From: Stercorarius parasiticus
Lineage: Eukaryota; Chordata; Aves; Charadriiformes; Stercorariidae
DNA: 64,000 nucleotides
NCBI GenBank assembly: GCA_013396915.1
Contig: VWZL01002577.1
Location: 434,001-498,000 of the forward strand
Direction: 5' to 3'
Each line of letters starts with the position of its first letter. Position 1 is the stretch's first letter. A program made the translations under genes and the position numbers. This document shows, piece by piece, positions 22,872-35,397 of this stretch. The notes beneath the pieces were generated by a model. It saw nothing but the letters and a program-made list of their open reading frames with translations. It was not told the DNA's origin and ran no database searches.

Positions 22872-25800
22872 TGGTGGTTAAGGTATTTTTGTGGCGATTT
22901 TTTAAAATCTCCAAATGTAACGCTGTAGTGATGTGATTTTGTTTAGCTGTGCATGCATTTACCTAGTTTTTTGGTCTTCCTATGTCTTTCAGTTTCTGTT
23001 GAACTACTGAAAAGCATCTGCAAACTCAAGTGGATATCTAGTTCTGTCCATAGTTTGTCTCAGATAATAGTGTTTTGAGAAACAAAATCTTGACCTGAGA
23101 GAGGAGAAGGCAATTCTTATCCACAATGTTGCACTTAGGTAAGGCCCTTTGCATAGCAAATATGGTTTAGTTTAAATTACTATTAGGCTTTGTGCACCTG
23201 AAGAAACTTATGTGTTTGTGTTACAATGCTTCCGTCTTCTGAGACTGAAAAAACAAGGCAAGAAACAAGTTTATTGTCAGCTGGATGTTTGTTTTCTTTT
23301 TGGTTTTTTTTTCCCTCTGAATTATGATTCATTTCTGGGATATTTGTGCTAGCTGTTTGCAATCAGCTTGACTGCAAGTTGATCATGAGGAAATAATCAG
23401 GTAAAAATATGCACTTTGAAAAGGAAGACAAAGGTTCCTCACTAGAAAATACTGCTTTTGGTGACACTGACCCTATTGATAGCCAAACAGTATTTGCTTG
23501 GCTGATTGCAAATGGAAGTTTCTTGCTTTTGAAATGCCAGAATGAAAGCGGAGAGGAAAAAAATACCCTCTCCTTTTTATTGGCATTGTTATTTTAAAGA
23601 GTGATCGTTCAAAAAGTCTTAGTACAACATAGAGTTTATATTTTTCATTCACTTTAGACAGATCTAGGATATGCAAAAGGACGTTGTAGAAATCTTGTCT
23701 CAATTGGAGTGAAAACCTCTTTGCCTCACAGGAGCCTGTGGACACTGGTGTTAGAGCAATGCTGTGTACTGGCTGGATTCATGTTCAAGATTAGATAAGG
23801 CTTTTAATTTCCAAAATTTTACTTTGAAGTGGTCCCAATACAAAAAATTATATCATTAAAGGTGGTTTACTGGGTTTTATACGGCAAATACTTGAAATTT
23901 CCTGTCATTGCAGATTAACATGCCGCTGTCTACCACAATTGTGGCTGTGTGCTGACTTCAGCTGGGTAGTAGAGCCAAATCTAGTATATGAATGAGCTTG
24001 AGAGATGCACGAGGCAGTGCTTTGACCTGATATTGTAGTAATGGGCAGGCTGGTGGAGGATTAAACTCAGATGTCTGTCTTCACTGGAGTTTGACAGACA
24101 GTGAGAAAATACATTTTAAGGCTGACAAGGAAATACGGATTCTGTTTTATGAAAAATTAAGGCTTTGAAATTTTTGCTTTTAGTCTCACATCAATGCAAA
24201 ACACACAACAGATATTTAATGAGCACATAGGGGAGCGACTTTTGCAGAACTGAAACTTGAGTCAGACTTTTCAGTCTTTGTGTTTCACTACCAAGTTACT
24301 GTATATTAAGTTTCTCAACAGAAATCACAAAGAAAGACCATTCAGGATTTGAAAAGTCTGCGTCAAAAATTTTGTTGAACTGACTACAAAATATAGAATC
24401 CTTCAACTTAAAGCTATTTTTTTGGCTCTTTACAGTTATACTTTTTTTCCCTTTCAGGCTTTTCACAAATATTGGTGAGTGCTCTCATGAAATCTAGTCT
24501 ACAGTATGATGTAGAAGGTTGCACTCAGAAGTAGGGAAGTTGTAGTCCATCAGTGCAGCTATTTGTGTAGTAAGATTTCCACAAAATTTCCAGCATAATA
24601 TTTTGAAATAATAGGGATTATGATGCAGAGCTGGCCAAGAATCAAAGCAAAGAGCCTTGCATAACTGAAAGAGTCTTTTATTCCCACCCCCATATTTTTT
24701 TCCATGTACAAAAACCCCATAATTATCCCTTCTCTGTTCTGAAGCATGCTTCAGTGAAAATGTCAGGAATGGTGTCCTCTCTTTAATGATCTTGCTTGTG
24801 TAGAAAAACTTTAAAATAAATTTTAAAGACAATAGTAAACTTTGATAAAGGAAAACAGGGGTCTCTTCCCCTACAGAAATTCTGTGTGAAGGAAAGGGTA
24901 TCTCTTGAGCACTTTCTGTGCAGAAACTTACCTTGTTTGTTCTAGAAGGGATAGATTCATAACGTTCACTTGCATCAAAAATCATCTAAGGCAGAGTTTA
25001 CATAACCTTGGTATTTCCAGCTGGGGATGTTGAAGTTTCTGATGTCTTTATACCAGGCAGAATGACCTGCAATGCTCCTTGTCTGGGATTCATGTTCTCC
25101 GCAGCACACCATCAAGTTGTTTCATACCACAGACTTTAACTTAGTACATCTTGTGACATGTACTATCTTGCCTGGGGGTTTACCATAAAACTTTTGAAGG
25201 TGGCACTAACTGTGCTTCAGTTAACCAACTTCTGTTTGAAGGTTTTTATTCAGAAAATAAGGTGATGTGAAAATCTATGTATCCATGAGTTTTAGCATCT
25301 GCATTACAGTAATTTTGCAGTATATAGTAAAGCGACATGAAGTTGAGCTCCTTAACATGTTCACTGAAGACCTGAAGAAAATCTTAGGAATTTGAATTTA
25401 CATGGAGTGACACTGAGTCCAGTCATATAAGGTTACCGGAAATGCTTATGTATTTATGCCAAAAAAAGTTCCCAGATCATCAGATCTGTATATTTTCCTA
25501 TGACTGACCTACTCAACATATTGTGACTAGCTTAAGACTTCTAATATAAAGACCAAATCCACTAAAAACCACAGAAGAGAAGGAGAAATCAAGATTCTTG
25601 TCTGGAACAATAACAAAGAATGGGCTTTGGACCTCAGCCTCATTTTGTGCTGGATTTGTGCTAGTTTTCGTATGATTTCAAGCAAGGAACAACCACTCCT
25701 CCTCTCTCTTTCAAAAGTACATACACATCTATTATTTCTGTTTGCCTGCCTTGGTGTTTGATCTGAAACCTAATTCTTGAGACACTGAAGGTGTAACATA

Positions 25801-27165
25801 CTGAAATCAGAGCAAAGATACCATTTAATTTCACTTTAATCTGAGTGAAATTGAACTTTTCAGATTTCTTATTTGTATTGCACTTTCTTCCTTTCTCCAT
25901 CTTTCCTTTTTTTTTTTTTTTTCCGGTTTTCACTTAAAGAACATCAGTGGAACCAAACACTAAGTTGTTGCAACACAAATGTGCTGCCAAATGTTTTATT
26001 ACAGTCCATCAGATTTATTTTGATTCAGATGAATGGATGATGTAGGCAGGAGACTGGTAATTAGAACTGTGTTACATGTTTGCATTGACTCTAAAGTCCA
26101 TCTGAACCAAATAAGATGGTGTTTTAAATATACTTTATGCAATCTTTAGTCAATGTTGTTTTGAGCAACAGTGAGGTAGGCAGATCCTTGCCAGATGTCT
26201 TTGTCAGCCTTCCTCTTTTATATTCCATGAGTCCTGAGGAAAGAAGGAGAGATCAGAAACCCAGCTTTTTGGCACCCCTCAGTGCGAAGAGAAGGCACAA
26301 AGAAGCCTACTTGGTGGCCCTCTGAAAGATGGGAAAACCAGCCAGCTGATGCTCCTGCAAGGCAAAGCACACCACAGAAGAAACGGAAGCAGAAAGGAGG
26401 TCATCAACCCATTCACCTCCTGGAAAGGGCACGGAGATAATCAGTGACTGTGGGGGAGGACTTTTTCTTTTGGAAAGAGAAATGATAAATTAAGGAAAGA
26501 TGAAAAGGTTCATTTATTGACAGTGCACAAATGACAACTCTCACTACGGATCCATCTGAAATCAGATAGGGATCTCTGTGTGAGTGGGTGGGCAGCAAGA
26601 ATGAATAGTCATTCAGGTTTTTGTGCGTTGCTGGGTGACTGGTGAATTGGCCAGCACCTCGCTCGTGTTCCTTAAATGAAGGGGAAAAAAACTACAGTAC
26701 CTCATGAGCTGAGCTCCAGGGTTTGTTTGTGAACATAATTGTGAGGGAAGCCCTGTGGTATTAACAACACTCCAGTGGTAATTTTGAACATATTTGTTTT
26801 TATCCAAGAGCTGAAGTTTATTGGCCAGCCACAGTAGGCAGAGGTAGATTGACCTTTTCTTCCTTGTCTATGTTGTGCATGGTGCACACTACATGCATAC
26901 CCACAGTGTAAAACATGAAGAGACAGGCAATTAAATATTGTGGCCTTAAGCCTAAAAGCAGACTGAATCAGTAAATATCACTCGAACAGCAATTTTTTTG
27001 AGTCCTGTGCTGCTGTTAGTCTATATAAGAGAAGGATTGGAAATGTTTTGTTTTTTTTTTGTGAACAAATATGCTTTCCTGTCAGTTCACATAATCAAAA
27101 TAAATATCTGCTGCAACTATTTTCTTTCCCTTATGAAAATACTTGAGTGCTGGAACTGATTTCAT
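22872..27165. other. Unique DNA with splice-like candidates, no supported gene
   Basis: Mostly AT-rich single-copy text. It contains a perfect 12-bp palindrome, CCACAATTGTGG, at 23933-23944, a 16-T run at 25907-25922, a 10-T run at 27051-27060, and the longest open frame of the window (24494-24985, minus, 163 codons). That frame overlaps a mini-exon candidate described separately. No protein family is recognised in any frame. Confidence 0.55.
24932..24985 (-). other. Candidate 54-nt cassette exon (minus strand)
   Basis: On the minus strand an acceptor-like ACTCTGCCTTAG sits directly before 24985. A consensus donor, ACAAG followed by GTAAGTTT, directly follows 24932. The 54 bases between them are open in one phase only, giving 18 codons (MIFDASERYESIPSRTNK); the other two phases have stops. 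Being divisible by three and symmetric, it would suit a cassette exon of a large minus-strand gene. I do not recognise the peptide, no partner exon was found, and such acceptor-donor pairs also arise by chance. Confidence 0.2.
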
Positions 27166-27306
27166 CATTGCTGAGGATCTTTAAAACTTGACTGGACCAG
27201 GCTGTGAGCAGCCTGATGTAACAGTGAGGTTTGAGTTCCTTGGAGCATAAGGCTGGACTGGAAAACCTCCAGAGATCCATCTCAGCCTCAATTATTCTAT
27301 GACTTC
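27166..27306 (+). mobile_element. CR1 LINE, short 3' remnant
   Basis: A degenerate CR1 3' end. It contains CTTTAAAACTTGACTGGACC (the TTCAAAACCCGACTGGAC block), GTGAGCAGCCTGATGTAA, a TTGGAGCATAAGGCTGGACTGG-like segment and ACCTCCAGAGATCCATC, then CAGCCTCAATTATTCTATGAC at the end. Order and the ATTCTATG ending are those of CR1, in plus orientation. It has no coding capacity. Confidence 0.85.
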
Positions 27307-27649
27307 AAACTATAATGGGATCTGAATTAATGATGGCTTTATATGGGTAATATCAAAACTGCATTAAAAATATCCCTTGCCTGTGTAGGTTTTTTTCTCT
27401 CTAAGGTTTATTTGATAAACAGACCTTTATTTAGGTATTTCAGGTAGTTTGGTGAAGTTAGACCACTAGTAATGCCCAGCAATATCAAGTTTAGTTATTT
27501 TGGATCAGTGTTTTTTCTAAACTCAGTACACTGAAGAACTGTTGATTGTTGGCTTATTCAGGCCAGTTAGCTCCAGCCACAAGATATGTTTTCATGGTCA
27601 AAACCTAATGTCTTATGAAGTATAATGCACTCAATAAACTGTTCTCTGT

Positions 27650-27678
27650 GGTTTTTGTCTCTTCCAACACAAACCATT
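27650..27678 (+). mobile_element. Probable CR1 3' stub
   Basis: CTTCCAACACAAACCATT (27661-27678) is identical over 18 bases to the end of the CR1 at 8862-9520, and TTTTGTCT before it resembles the usual TAAGGTCC. The ATTCTATG tail is missing. An exact 18-base match is far beyond chance in this window, so this is probably an extremely truncated or decayed CR1 end. Confidence 0.5.
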
Positions 27679-30600
27679 AACCATCAGTGAGACCATGTTA
27701 AGCCACTAGCTCTGTCACCTTTCACCACCTGCCGACTGAATGGGAGGTGCTGTGGTGCTCTCTGATTCCCGACAAATGCCCGGCCACTTGCACCATGATA
27801 GTATTAACACTTTGGAAAAAATGAGTCGATTGTCCGGGACGGCCATCTTTTGTGAGTTTAAGGAGAAAGGAGGGTGCAAACTTTAACCCCAGACTAGTGC
27901 TCACGGAGCAGACCTGCTTCCTTGTGTCTGTGAGATACTGCAACTGATCACACCCAACTTGGCTCTGCTTTCTCCCTGGCCTTATTCCCAATTTGGCTGG
28001 GTCCACAAGGAGTAACTGTTTTATAGGTAGCCTCCATTGAGCACAGGCTGTTTCTAGGATGACCCTTGATTTGAGTTGCAAAGACTATTAAGGAAAGGAG
28101 GGTTTAGTTCATAATAATATAAATCATGGTATAAATATTTATAATGTGCAGGACTACTTGTTTATCTCTTTAAGTCCTGAAGAGAATATGTATCTTCAGT
28201 TGCATCGCTCCAATATGGAGTGCTTGACCAATGCTGTGTACTTCTGTAACATCAGACCATCTCAGAAATGAATTTTCTTCTTGCAAATTCTGTTTTTACT
28301 CTTTGATGCTCTGTATCATGTAAATTCAGTGTCAGACTTCTGGAAATCTAAGTTGTACCACAGACTTAAGCCTGGCACCATACACTGGGAGTGTATGACT
28401 TGCTTTAAAGAATTCCCATGACTTTCAAAAGAGCTTTTGCGTATTCAATATATTGATAAGTTCTTGGCTGGTTTTGACTTTGACAGTTGCATCGTGTTTT
28501 TGTGGCCAACAACTGTCATGCTTTGAAACAATTTCCCTGTTCTGTAATCGATCTGGGTAGTTGATGGCCAATAAAGATTCCTGAAAGCAACTGAGTATCC
28601 CAGTGTTCCTTTCTGACTATACTTTGGTTAAAAATGACTTCGTGTTTACCATTTATGCTCTGAAAACTCTTCCCTGAAGAGCAGTAAGTCCTTGTAAAGT
28701 TTTCTGGGAAGGGGGAGGAGGAGAGGAAAAAAGGAACTGAAAATCCGTTTGACAAGAACATTTGAAAATCATCATAGATTTTTGTATAATGATCTTGTAA
28801 CTCATTATGACAATTTCCCATTCTTTTTCCCACTCAAATGACTTTATTGTGTCATCTATCTCCTAATTTCCTTTTACCTTTCTTATTCTAATAGTCTTTT
28901 CAGTAGATATCTTCACAATCTTAACTATATCTAAAGCTTTTTATATAATGCTTATTTTCAATACCTCAAGAGGAGCCAGAAACAAGACCATCCACTAAAA
29001 ATGAATGTGTTACTGCCCCATCTTCCTTTTGTTTTTCTTGCTCATGTGGTTTACACGTGGGACATCTTGGCAATGAACCTGGTTATAGGCACTGGAGACT
29101 TCTAAATTAAAAAGCTTTTTTATATCCTGTGTTCCCTTATTTGAATTTTAACCCACTCCTTAAATGTTACATGTTGCCTGTGTGCAATAATGTACCATTC
29201 CAGAAAGAAGAAGTTGGAGATGCAGGGAAAACTAAAACATTAATTAATAGGCAATATCTATTGGTGGAATGTTGACATTACACTAAAAATGGCTAAATTA
29301 GAAATATTTTTTTAAAATCCATGGTACTCTCTAAGTTACTGAGTGTATTGTGGTCATAATGCATACTGTAATGTCACGTATACTTTATTCTAAGGACTGT
29401 AATTTGCTCAGGAGTCCACTGCGCTTGAATGCAGCAGTGGTTTTCATGCACTGAAATGTGTGCAGTGGGTTCTCAAGGATATAGGAGCGGCAGGTAGAAA
29501 TGGATAGTGAACATAAAAGGATATGTAAGATCACAAAGACCTAGTGCACCTATGTGAAAATTATGATGAGGGAGCTGCAGTCAAAATGCAATTCCAGTGA
29601 AAGAAGGCAGTAGTTCCTTCTCTAAATAAGCATGTACATGAGAAAAAGGGGGTTTTGTTTGCTTTCTCACAACTGGTGCATGTGATGTTTCCCAGAGTGC
29701 CATGATCCTTTAAATACAAATATGGCCATAGGTCAGCATAGGCTTTATTCTTTAAGTCCTATTTTAAGCTCACTGCTAACTCGAAAATGTACACAGAAGA
29801 GCTGACAGGAATTTCTAGCAGCTTGAAGACAACTAACCAAAATAACTATTCTGATTCTGCTATGGACAGGGGATGTATTTCTCTTTTATTACAGTGCATT
29901 GAACAGAATACCCTATTTTGACTAAAGGTTGATCTTGAAACAGATATTAATATTGTAAGGGTGCATATCCAAAACAAAAATGTATAAACAGCTACTGTGT
30001 ATATGTAACTAGTCAAGATGTAATGTTTAACTTCTGCAGGATCTGTAAGATCCAGTATCGTCTGTTTTGGTGCACGTGTGCAAAGTCAGGTCTTGTGCAC
30101 AAACACTTTGTGTGTGTAATTATTAGCATTCCTCTGTTGGTGTACTAAGTCACTGCACAGGGGTATTGAGACACATTATAGGTGGATTTGAAACAACACA
30201 GACTTCTTTGAAAACAAAAAGAAATAAAAAATTAAGATTGTAAAAGCCTAAACTGAAAAATAGAAACTTTGCCCTGCATATGTTTGTATTGGTACTAATG
30301 AAACATTTAAACGTGTCATATTACATTGCCCTGGTGACACAACTTTTTCCCATAAGATCTACAAATGCAGATGCGATCCTTCTTTGCCAAAAGCTCCCTT
30401 TCTTGCCAAGTACGTTGGACCATTCCCAACATACTGGATAAATCCAGCCGTAGGTAAATACAATATTCTCTAACTAACTAAAGATCAAACGAAGTTGATA
30501 AACTTATCACATGTCAGTACAAACCTACTGCATTTTCTCAATGAGACAGTTTTGAATGATGACTTCTGTATTTTATTTCATGAAAACTTCAAGAGATTTC

Positions 30601-32863
30601 TGTTTAACAGAGAGATCCTCACACATTTGTCACTTTTGTCGAGGTGTTGCACACTTAATGCTACTTTACTAAGAAGTTTGGTATTTATTTAATGTTACCA
30701 AACAGCCAGAAGTGGTGGCATTTTAAACATAGAATTGAAAAATTAAGCAAATCACTGTTATTATGGTCATCCTCAACACTCAAAATGAGCGTGCTCTAAT
30801 ACACTGTGCACAAGGTAATCTTTTCACATAGTAATTGCAATGGCTTTACCTAGAAGTCTGTCTTTCAAGAAAGCAGAACTCCAGAACCTGGAATGCAGAT
30901 GTTACACTTCAAGCTAGAGATCTTGAAAGAGTTAGATGTTTTATACACTGAAATAAGGGTGAGAGGAAGGGGGAACTCATTTTCTTTTTGTTCCCTGTAA
31001 AGCTTGGTATTGCAAAATATACAGTTATTGCTCATTATTTGGTATTGCAAAACCTCTCTAGAGCTGGTGCTTGGAAGGTAGGAAACAAAGCCTTGGTCAT
31101 AACCTGCCCTTTTCCCCCCTTTCCAACTTCATGCTGTGATTGAGCAAATAGAGCTCTCCGGTGTTGATCTCAAATTTGGAAAGTGGAATGCATGTTTTTT
31201 GACATCAGTGTAGAAACTTGAACGATAGTAGGAAGTCTTCTTCAAAAACTAGAGGAGCAGGAATCTTATTTAAACAGGAAGTTGTTCCACCCCAAAGTTA
31301 CAGTTGGTGAAACCTGAGCTCTGGAAAAGACAATGGAAAAAAATCTCACTGAGTGTGAGGTGTCAAGATTTCACAGAATTTGCAATTTTGTCAAATTTGC
31401 AATGTTTGTCCAAAACCACACTGTTGCACCAGGTAATATTGAGACAGAGACAAGCTTAGTTCTGCTTATAGACAGCCCTGGAGGAAAAAAAAAAAGCACC
31501 TCCCAAACACGTTAGAGTGGCATTATTAGTTAATAAACTATCTCTCACAAGGATTTTTTTAAACTTAGGGTTGATACTGAACTAAAAATATCATATGGCT
31601 TCTTGGGAGTTGGACTGTGGGCAAAGTGACCTCTTCTGTGTAAATGCATTACCTCTTTAACTGAATCCACCTCATGGAAGGAGTGTTGGGTTGCACATGA
31701 AGAGAGATACGGGTGACTGCATGTTTTTAACATGTTAATGAAATTTGCTTGTGGGGAGCTTGATCAAAACAGTGAGTTGAGAGGAATATCTGATCTGAAT
31801 TTTGCTGCCATGAAACCATAATATCAATAGTTACTGTACTTGTGTACCTTTGTGTTATTATTTTTAGACCCTTAAATAGTAACAAGTTTCTCTTACAGTT
31901 TTGAAGTTTGTTTGCCATAAATATAGGTAACTTATTGCAACACTTTGCAAAGACCCAAGAATGTATGAATATGAATACAAAACCGTGTTTCTAAAATTTT
32001 ACGTAAAATTTTGGATGAAGGAATTTTCAGAGCTGCAAATTGAAAGGTTGTCTTGTCCTGAGAGTGAATCCAATTAAATTCTGTGCTCGTGCCAAGAAAA
32101 CTGATTAACATGTAGATTAAAGCCAAACCCAAGCCTTCTCTGAACATTTACTGACAGCCATGAACTTTGACAGTTTCAGGCGATGAGTTTTCCAAGTTGT
32201 GTTGGAGGGCTTTCTGTAAGTTGCGACCAATGAAAAAGGAAAAAATCATAGCAGATGAAAAAGGAGAGATTCATGGACTCATGTTGAGTCTCTTTCCTGA
32301 CACACTAATTTCCAACGTAACAACAACAAAAAAAAAACCAACAAAAATTCCCATTCCTCATCGTAAATCAATAAAAAACCATGTTTCCACAACATTTTTA
32401 TTATTCTGATAACAACAGCTTGACTTTTTTGCATTGGCTCAGTTAAGTTTTTCCTATCTGTCGCCTGCCAGAAGAAAAAAAGTTCCTTAATTTTCAGCCA
32501 TCTACTGGAAAGTGTTTCTTTCTGATTATTAATGAATGTGCGCAAGGATCATTTCAAGTTGTTAATTCTGAATTTTGCTAGAGAAAGCAGTATAATGGTA
32601 CAGACCATGTACAGAAATGGTAGGTTATAACAGTAATAATAATAATAAAGGATTATACTCCCTTTCTTTAAGATGAAGTTATTGATTGTGAAAGGTATCA
32701 AAGTGACAACCATGATACATGAGACTTTTTGAAAGGTATCTGCTGGATTCAGCACAGGCAACAATCCATGCAGATTCTCACAAAAAAAAGCCTGCGGCTG
32801 ACCTGCTGGAGAGGGCAAATCCCATCAGTGGGTCTCTGCAAGACTCCCCAATAGTGCTCCATC

Positions 32864-32927
32864 ATTTGCATCTTGGACAAATCCAACCACGGCATTTTAG
32901 ATCATGTGCTATTGTGATTATTTGCAT
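32864..32927. promoter_or_regulatory. Pair of POU-octamer matches
   Basis: ATTTGCAT occurs at 32864-32871 and again at 32920-32927. The second overlaps an inverted copy, giving ATTTGCATGCAAT. Octamers bind POU-domain factors. About two single matches are expected by chance in 64 kb counting both strands, so only the close pairing is notable. Confidence 0.2.
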
Positions 32928-35333
32928 GCAATGCCCTGGCAAGTTTATTTGAGTGACTTAAATACATTTTTCTTAGGACTGGAAAATGGCCTTCAGCCTA
33001 ATGTGCCTGACTATGCAGGTTTATCTTTAATCTCTCATGCCTGCTGTTTTCACATACTCCAAATACTTCTGTAAGGAAACAAAAATTGGACTTATTTCAT
33101 AGTGATTGCCATCTGTTTAAATCAGGTTTTGTTTAAATCTGATTAACTCTAGGTTTATTTCTTTTATATGTTCAACCTAGAGGTGGGGCCACTCTTTCTC
33201 CGGTTCAATAACACTATAACTCACCAAATAATAATAAAAAAAAAGTTACTTTTAATCCAAATCATTTTCATTGCGTGGTGGCATGAATGTTTGCACCAGT
33301 ACAAGAGAAGGATGGGACTACTTTTTCCACTCCTGATGTTGGCTTATATTGATCAAGTGATTGCCCTAGGCTTTGGCGAGTCCACACAAAAGAAAAACAT
33401 TATAATGTTGAGCTGTGGGGAAAAGAACTCAGGGGAAGCAGGGGTGGGTCAGAAATTTCCGTACATTGAACCCAATCCATCATCAAACATAAACCAGAAA
33501 TAAAGTGAGCTTCATTAGGCCTGGTGCTTCAGAACTACTTGTCAAAGATCAGGGGTCTTTTAGGTTGAGTTGAAGGGTCCATGACAGTTCTTGAATTATC
33601 TAACTGGTTTCTTTATGCCAAATAACAGTGTTGCCTCCTTTACATGTATAACTTATATCACAGATATGTCATGATGATGGTACTTTTATCCCAACAGTGA
33701 TTTCAGTATGTTTTCCAAAATAAACCAAGGAAACTGTGCGGTTGTGTTTGTGGGTTTTTCTGTTTGTTTTTTTAAAGTTGTAAAACTTAATCAACTGAAA
33801 AGCCCATTTTTTATGATTTGGATTTGAAAATCACTTAATTCAAAACACCAAAGCAAAACCTGGGAGTTCACATAGCAGGCTGGGATTATCCTGTCTCTAA
33901 TGGACAAAGGAAGGTGGTCATGGTTTTGCAGATTGTTTTCAGGGGAGTGGTAGGCCTGCGAGGCTCAGACTTGAGCCAGAGGTGATTGGGGTCAAAGTTC
34001 TTTCTTGCAAACCGTGAGAATTTTGGGAAAGGAGCCTGGAAAATTAATAACCAGAATATGGCCCTTATCTCAAATCTGTGAGACTTGCAATATCTCCTTC
34101 AGTAAATGGGAAAGAACAATATTATGCTAAGCTTTAGAGGCCGGACAAAAGCCATACACCATATGTAAGACATTAGTTGTGCATGCCTGTGTAGTCACAC
34201 GCAAACTGTTCTGTGCACTGGTTGGGTAAGGTACAATACTACATTTATCTTTATGCCACTTCAGCCTGCCCAGCCACCAGCTCAGTGACTTTTGAGTGAA
34301 TTCAGGCAAATCTCTCTGCTTCCCAATTTTCACTCTCACAACAGAGACAGCAGAAGAAAACCTAGGTTTTTCCCAGTCCAGTGAAAATTGTGCATTTTGT
34401 ATCAGCTGGCAGAGTGACAATGGCTGCAGTACTGGGGACATCTTCTTGTGCTGCCAGTTCTTCTACAGGGACAAGAAACTTTGGTAGAAGGTATAGATGT
34501 CTTTAACTGAGACTTCTGTGTGCTAGGTAAACATGAGTTGCAGCCTCAATACAATAAACCTGTGAGTTAGTTCAAAATGTCGTCACTGTTTAAGTGTTTG
34601 TTCTGATTAAGAAAGCGTCTCTTCTAGCAACGCTGCAAGGTGAGAGAAGTCCAAACTGGTCAGATTTTCTTACCTCAGGTGTTAATTCAATTACTTAATT
34701 TGGGGCTATTCAAGGCACCTCTGGTTACATAGGAAATGCACAGATACACTCTTACACAGCCTGAGTGGTTTAGGAAGATGGTCCCTGCCAATCCAATTGA
34801 TTTTGCACTGTGAGAGATCGTATGGCATTTCAGTCAGATGGGATGAACAGATCTAGTACATCGTTGTCACCGAAAGAGTTGTACCTGTCACTCATCCCCT
34901 GCTTCCAGCCATGCAGCCCAGCCTCTTCCTGACTCGTGTGAGCCACTTTGGTTCACTGAACCAGCTGAAAAGCGAGTAGTCCAACATGCAAGAATAACGT
35001 ATGTAGAAAGACATATGAATTTAGCATTTGGACTCTAATATGAAGCACAGGACGGTGATGGGACATAAGCATTTCTGTGTCTCCTTTGCCAATTCCCACA
35101 GGTTTTATTCTACCTTTTTCAGGAAGGTAACTGTATTCTAAGAGACATGTAGGTGTTTTTGTATCTGATTTGGTGCCAACTTCAGGTTAACATGTCTTGT
35201 CAGGTGCCATGCTTTTCCTTGTATCAGAGATGTGTTCTTCTGCCAGTGTAACATCTACCTGTGTGAGTGTGGATCATTTTCTGCAAAAGGACAAGGAACG
35301 GCAGAACAGAAGAAACCACTGTTTCTCTTTTAT

Positions 35334-35397
35334 GGTTGAACTCAATGATCTTAAAGGTCTTTTCCAACCTAAATGATTCTATGATTGTATGATTCTA
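35334..35397 (+). mobile_element. CR1 LINE, minimal 64-bp 3' tail
   Basis: Only the last 64 bases of a CR1: GGTTGAACTCAATGATCTTA, AAGGTCTTTTCCAACCTAAA, then the octamer repeat ATTCTATG-ATTGTATG-ATTCTA at 35376-35397. This is an extreme 5' truncation with an intact 3' microsatellite, consistent with target-primed reverse transcription that stopped almost at once. It is fairly well preserved, so probably younger than the 27166 remnant. Confidence 0.92.

Larger units (their letters stand above)
27307..35333. other. Unique DNA, no gene seen
   Basis: About 8 kb of AT-rich sequence without a recognisable exon. It contains a probable CR1 stub (27650-27678), an 11-A run at 31485-31495, a 10-A run at 32328-32337, a (TAA)5-like stretch at 32633-32648, two POU-octamer matches (32864-32871, 32920-32927), and spaced G-runs at 33417-33448 (a loose plus-strand G4 candidate with loops of 11, 5 and 1). 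Open frames up to 119 codons show no domain. Confidence 0.55.

Noticed and set aside
24494..24985. Longest non-repeat ORF (163 codons, minus strand)
   Set aside because: It matches no family I recognise. With this AT content an ORF of this length is only mildly unusual over six frames of 64 kb, and it has no neighbours. Only its first 54 bases were kept, as a splice-flanked exon candidate.
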